Shown here: piece by piece, positions 61,714 to 64,000 of the stretch
Numbering within the stretch: the first letter of the stretch is position 1
Layout: every line of letters starts with the position of its first letter
From: Gymnorhina tibicen
Taxonomy: Eukaryota; Chordata; Aves; Passeriformes; Artamidae
Length of the DNA: 64,000 bases
Direction: 5' to 3'
Assembly: GCA_013399875.1 (NCBI GenBank)
Contig: VXAZ01003281.1
Span: forward strand, 254,073 to 318,072
The notes under the pieces: generated by a model
Told to the model about the DNA's origin: nothing
Databases searched by the model: none
What the model saw: the letters and a program-made list of their open reading frames with translations, nothing else
Position numbers and translations under genes: made by a program

Positions 61714-64000
61714 GTGAATCCAGCCTTCAGCAATATCCTAGAGACTAGGTGAAAAAGGTGGGAATGGGCCGATGAGCAGAGCAGAGGAGGTGATCTGTCA
61801 CAGTCAGCGCTGAGATAGAACCCGAGCTCTGGCTCATCTGGATTGGGTCTGGACTTTCTAGTCCCAGAAGAGAAAATACTGACATTATTAATAGCTAATT
61901 TTCTCTGTTGTTAGTAATGGTCTAGTCGGTCATGTGTGGAGAAGTTCTGGTTGATTCATCAGAGCTTTGGCATTTACCCTCAGCGACATTAAACACCTTC
62001 AAACAAAGACACGTACTCGGGTAAAGGCCACCAGCTTAAATACTCTGAACAGGGTTTTTATCTGCAGAAGCTGGCGCTGGGTTTTAACTGCACCGGAAAA
62101 GAAAATGGGGATATATCAGGATCTTCCACATCCTCTTCTCTGCAGAAGGAGTGTGTAAGACCTAAGAGCTAAGAGCTGGTAGGCTAACACTAAAGCTATT
62201 TGAAGAGGATTAACAGATCACAGCTGAAATAAAACACGGAGGTCAGCAGAAAAAAAAATTGCTGTTTAAGGAGATAAGAGAAGTTTCCCACTTCAGGAGA
62301 CAGAAGAGGTTGAACAAGTTGAAGGTCCAGGAGATGCTGCCAGAAGGGGACTGGGTCTTGAGATTTATTTGGTGGGTGTACAAAGGTCCTGTTCCCTCTT
62401 CATCCAGCCCCTTCTGATGTATCAGTCCGCAACACAGAAAAGAAATAATTGTCTACTTGCTGCACACAGCCAGGAAAAAGAAAATAAAGGAAAATATCCT
62501 CTGAAAAGGATTTAATCCTTTTCTGTTGAGGGTTTATGATGTCAAATAATCCCACCTCTTTTCTAGTAAATTCCAGTTTTAGGGTCAATCAGTTACAGCT
62601 GTGCTAATCCACAGTTACCAACTTCTTTGCCTGCTGATGTCTCCATGGTGAAACCCGCAGATGAAACCTGGATGACCTCCATCTGCCTTTCCTTACCGTG
62701 TTTAGAGAACAACAGATAAGGTAACGCAGTAAGGTAAGGCTCCAGAGCAACTGTGCACATACCATGGATGCTGTAAGCAGGGCAGGGATTTTCCCTTGTG
62801 AGGGCAGGTCTGAATAAGTCACATCCCAAACTTTTGACTTGTCAAGGGGAAGAAACGTGTGGGTTTTTTTACCACAGCTGACTGCAGCAATGCTGCTTTT
62901 TATGTCAACATACATTTTAGTAAATGTTAGTTTGTACTCTGTAGTGACAGGCTGTTTGCAGTAACCTTGGGAATACTGCTCTTATCTTGTATTTACACAA
63001 CAAGTGCAAAGAAACGAGATTAGGTATTTTTCCACAATGTTTAAAAATGCCTTTTTTTCTCCTCTCCTGAACAAGGGCTGAACTTTAAACATTTCAAACA
63101 TTTCCCCCATTTGGAAGACATACAGTTAACATGGCATTAATCATTTGCTGGCAGGTCTATCCTGGTCAGGGTATACTTATTTTTCATGACTATACCATGT
63201 CTCTCAGGTCAAGTGCAACAGTGGTCTGAGACTGCAGTAAGGGAAATTGAAACTAGTCAAAAACCAACCTGGACTAGGACTGCAGACAGGATGGACAGAT
63301 AAGTACTCTGGCATCCCTCTGAGACACAGAAGGCCTCTGGTAAGGAACCGGGCCTACCAAAAGCATTTGGATGCATGGGATTGATAGAAAACCAATTCAG
63401 CATTATTTGTTGTCCCCAAAGGAAGGGAGTTTTGCTTCTATTGCCCTGTATTCAAGTTTTATTTCAGCCACATGATTCTGAAGATTTTGCTTTACAAAAC
63501 TTACCCTGTGCTCTCCCATCAGTGATAGCACTATCAGAAATAATTTCAAAATGTCACATATTAAGCTCCACACAGGAGCACTGTGACCAGCTTTACTGGC
63601 CATACTCTATGCATGCCCTTAAACACACTATCCAGCCTCTCCATGCCACAGTTTCATCCATGCCTGTGTAACAGCAGCCTCCCAGGAAGGTTGTGAAGTT
63701 TCATTTGTCTCTCTGTGCCAAATCAGCAGAATAAACCTTGCTGCCGTAAGTGCCAAACCCACTGGAAGACCACTGTACTGGAGCAGAGAGGAGGTGGCAG
63801 CTTGCAGCACCCATACCCTCCCCTGCTCCGGGAAAGCCTGGTTGTATCCCTCTCTCACAGGGCAGAACAAATGAATTTGCCCCTCTGTCGGTAGGGGCTT
63901 GGAGGTTTTTTTAAAAAAATATTTAAAGGGGGAATTTTCTCAATTGCACTGCAAGCAGTATCTCCTCTGTCTCCTGCAGAAAGGAGCTGAGGTAATCTGC
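61714..64000. other. Intergenic, no gene seen
   Basis: AT-rich to the window end, with only short open frames and no recognisable repeat family. Confidence 0.42.

Noticed and set aside
1..64000. tRNA, rRNA, CRISPR, bacterial operon or phage features
   Set aside because: None seen; the window is vertebrate nuclear sequence and those bacterial categories do not apply.
58263..64000. 3' exons of ENPP2 on the minus strand (expected neighbour)
   Set aside because: No frame resembles the nuclease-like C-terminal part of ENPP2; the gene probably lies beyond the window.

Overview
This window looks like nuclear DNA from a bird. It has AT-rich intergenic sequence, several CR1 retrotransposon pieces ending in the avian ATTCTATGA-type 3' tail, solo retroviral LTRs, and one multi-exon vertebrate gene under a CpG island. 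Predicted residues follow avian CCN3 closely but differ from the chicken protein as I recall it, so the species is probably not chicken. I cannot place it further.

The only gene I can support is CCN3 (NOV) on the + strand, coding from about 23312 to 28592 with a 3' UTR to about 29495. It has five coding exons: signal peptide, IGFBP, VWC, TSP1 and C-terminal cystine knot. The spliced protein is 353 aa and keeps 38 cysteines in the mature part. Intron 1 is an 84-bp GC-AG intron without stops and in frame. The promoter, exon 1, exon 2 and part of intron 2 occur twice as two 746-bp direct copies (22452-23197 and 23199-23944) separated by one N. They differ at three sites that I could find. This is most likely an unmerged contig overlap rather than a real duplication.

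Left flank (1-21900): no recognisable gene. It holds an old CR1 copy (about 1770-2270), a CR1 tail (9635-9712), a 313-bp solo LTR with perfect 6-bp target duplications (11594-11906), a truncated LTR (about 17250-17638), an unexplained GC-rich patch (18505-18960) and a 571-bp solo LTR with 6-bp duplications (19127-19697).

Right flank (29500-64000): again no recognisable gene. It holds CR1 pieces (30582-30950, 52830-52887, 58181-58262), two likely MIR-type SINE remnants (about 37985-38105 and 45505-45615), a 481-bp solo LTR with 6-bp duplications (49727-50207, same family as the 17.4-kb fragment) and a 623-bp LTR-like element with 4-bp duplications (57182-57804). Three stretches with good splice signals and open frames (13290-13570 +, 15455-15624 -, 61476-61713 +) are listed as weak exon candidates. 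I saw no tRNA, rRNA or CRISPR. I found no convincing new biological system; the most useful observations are the gene-model problem at CCN3, the GC-AG in-frame intron, and the precisely bounded LTRs.
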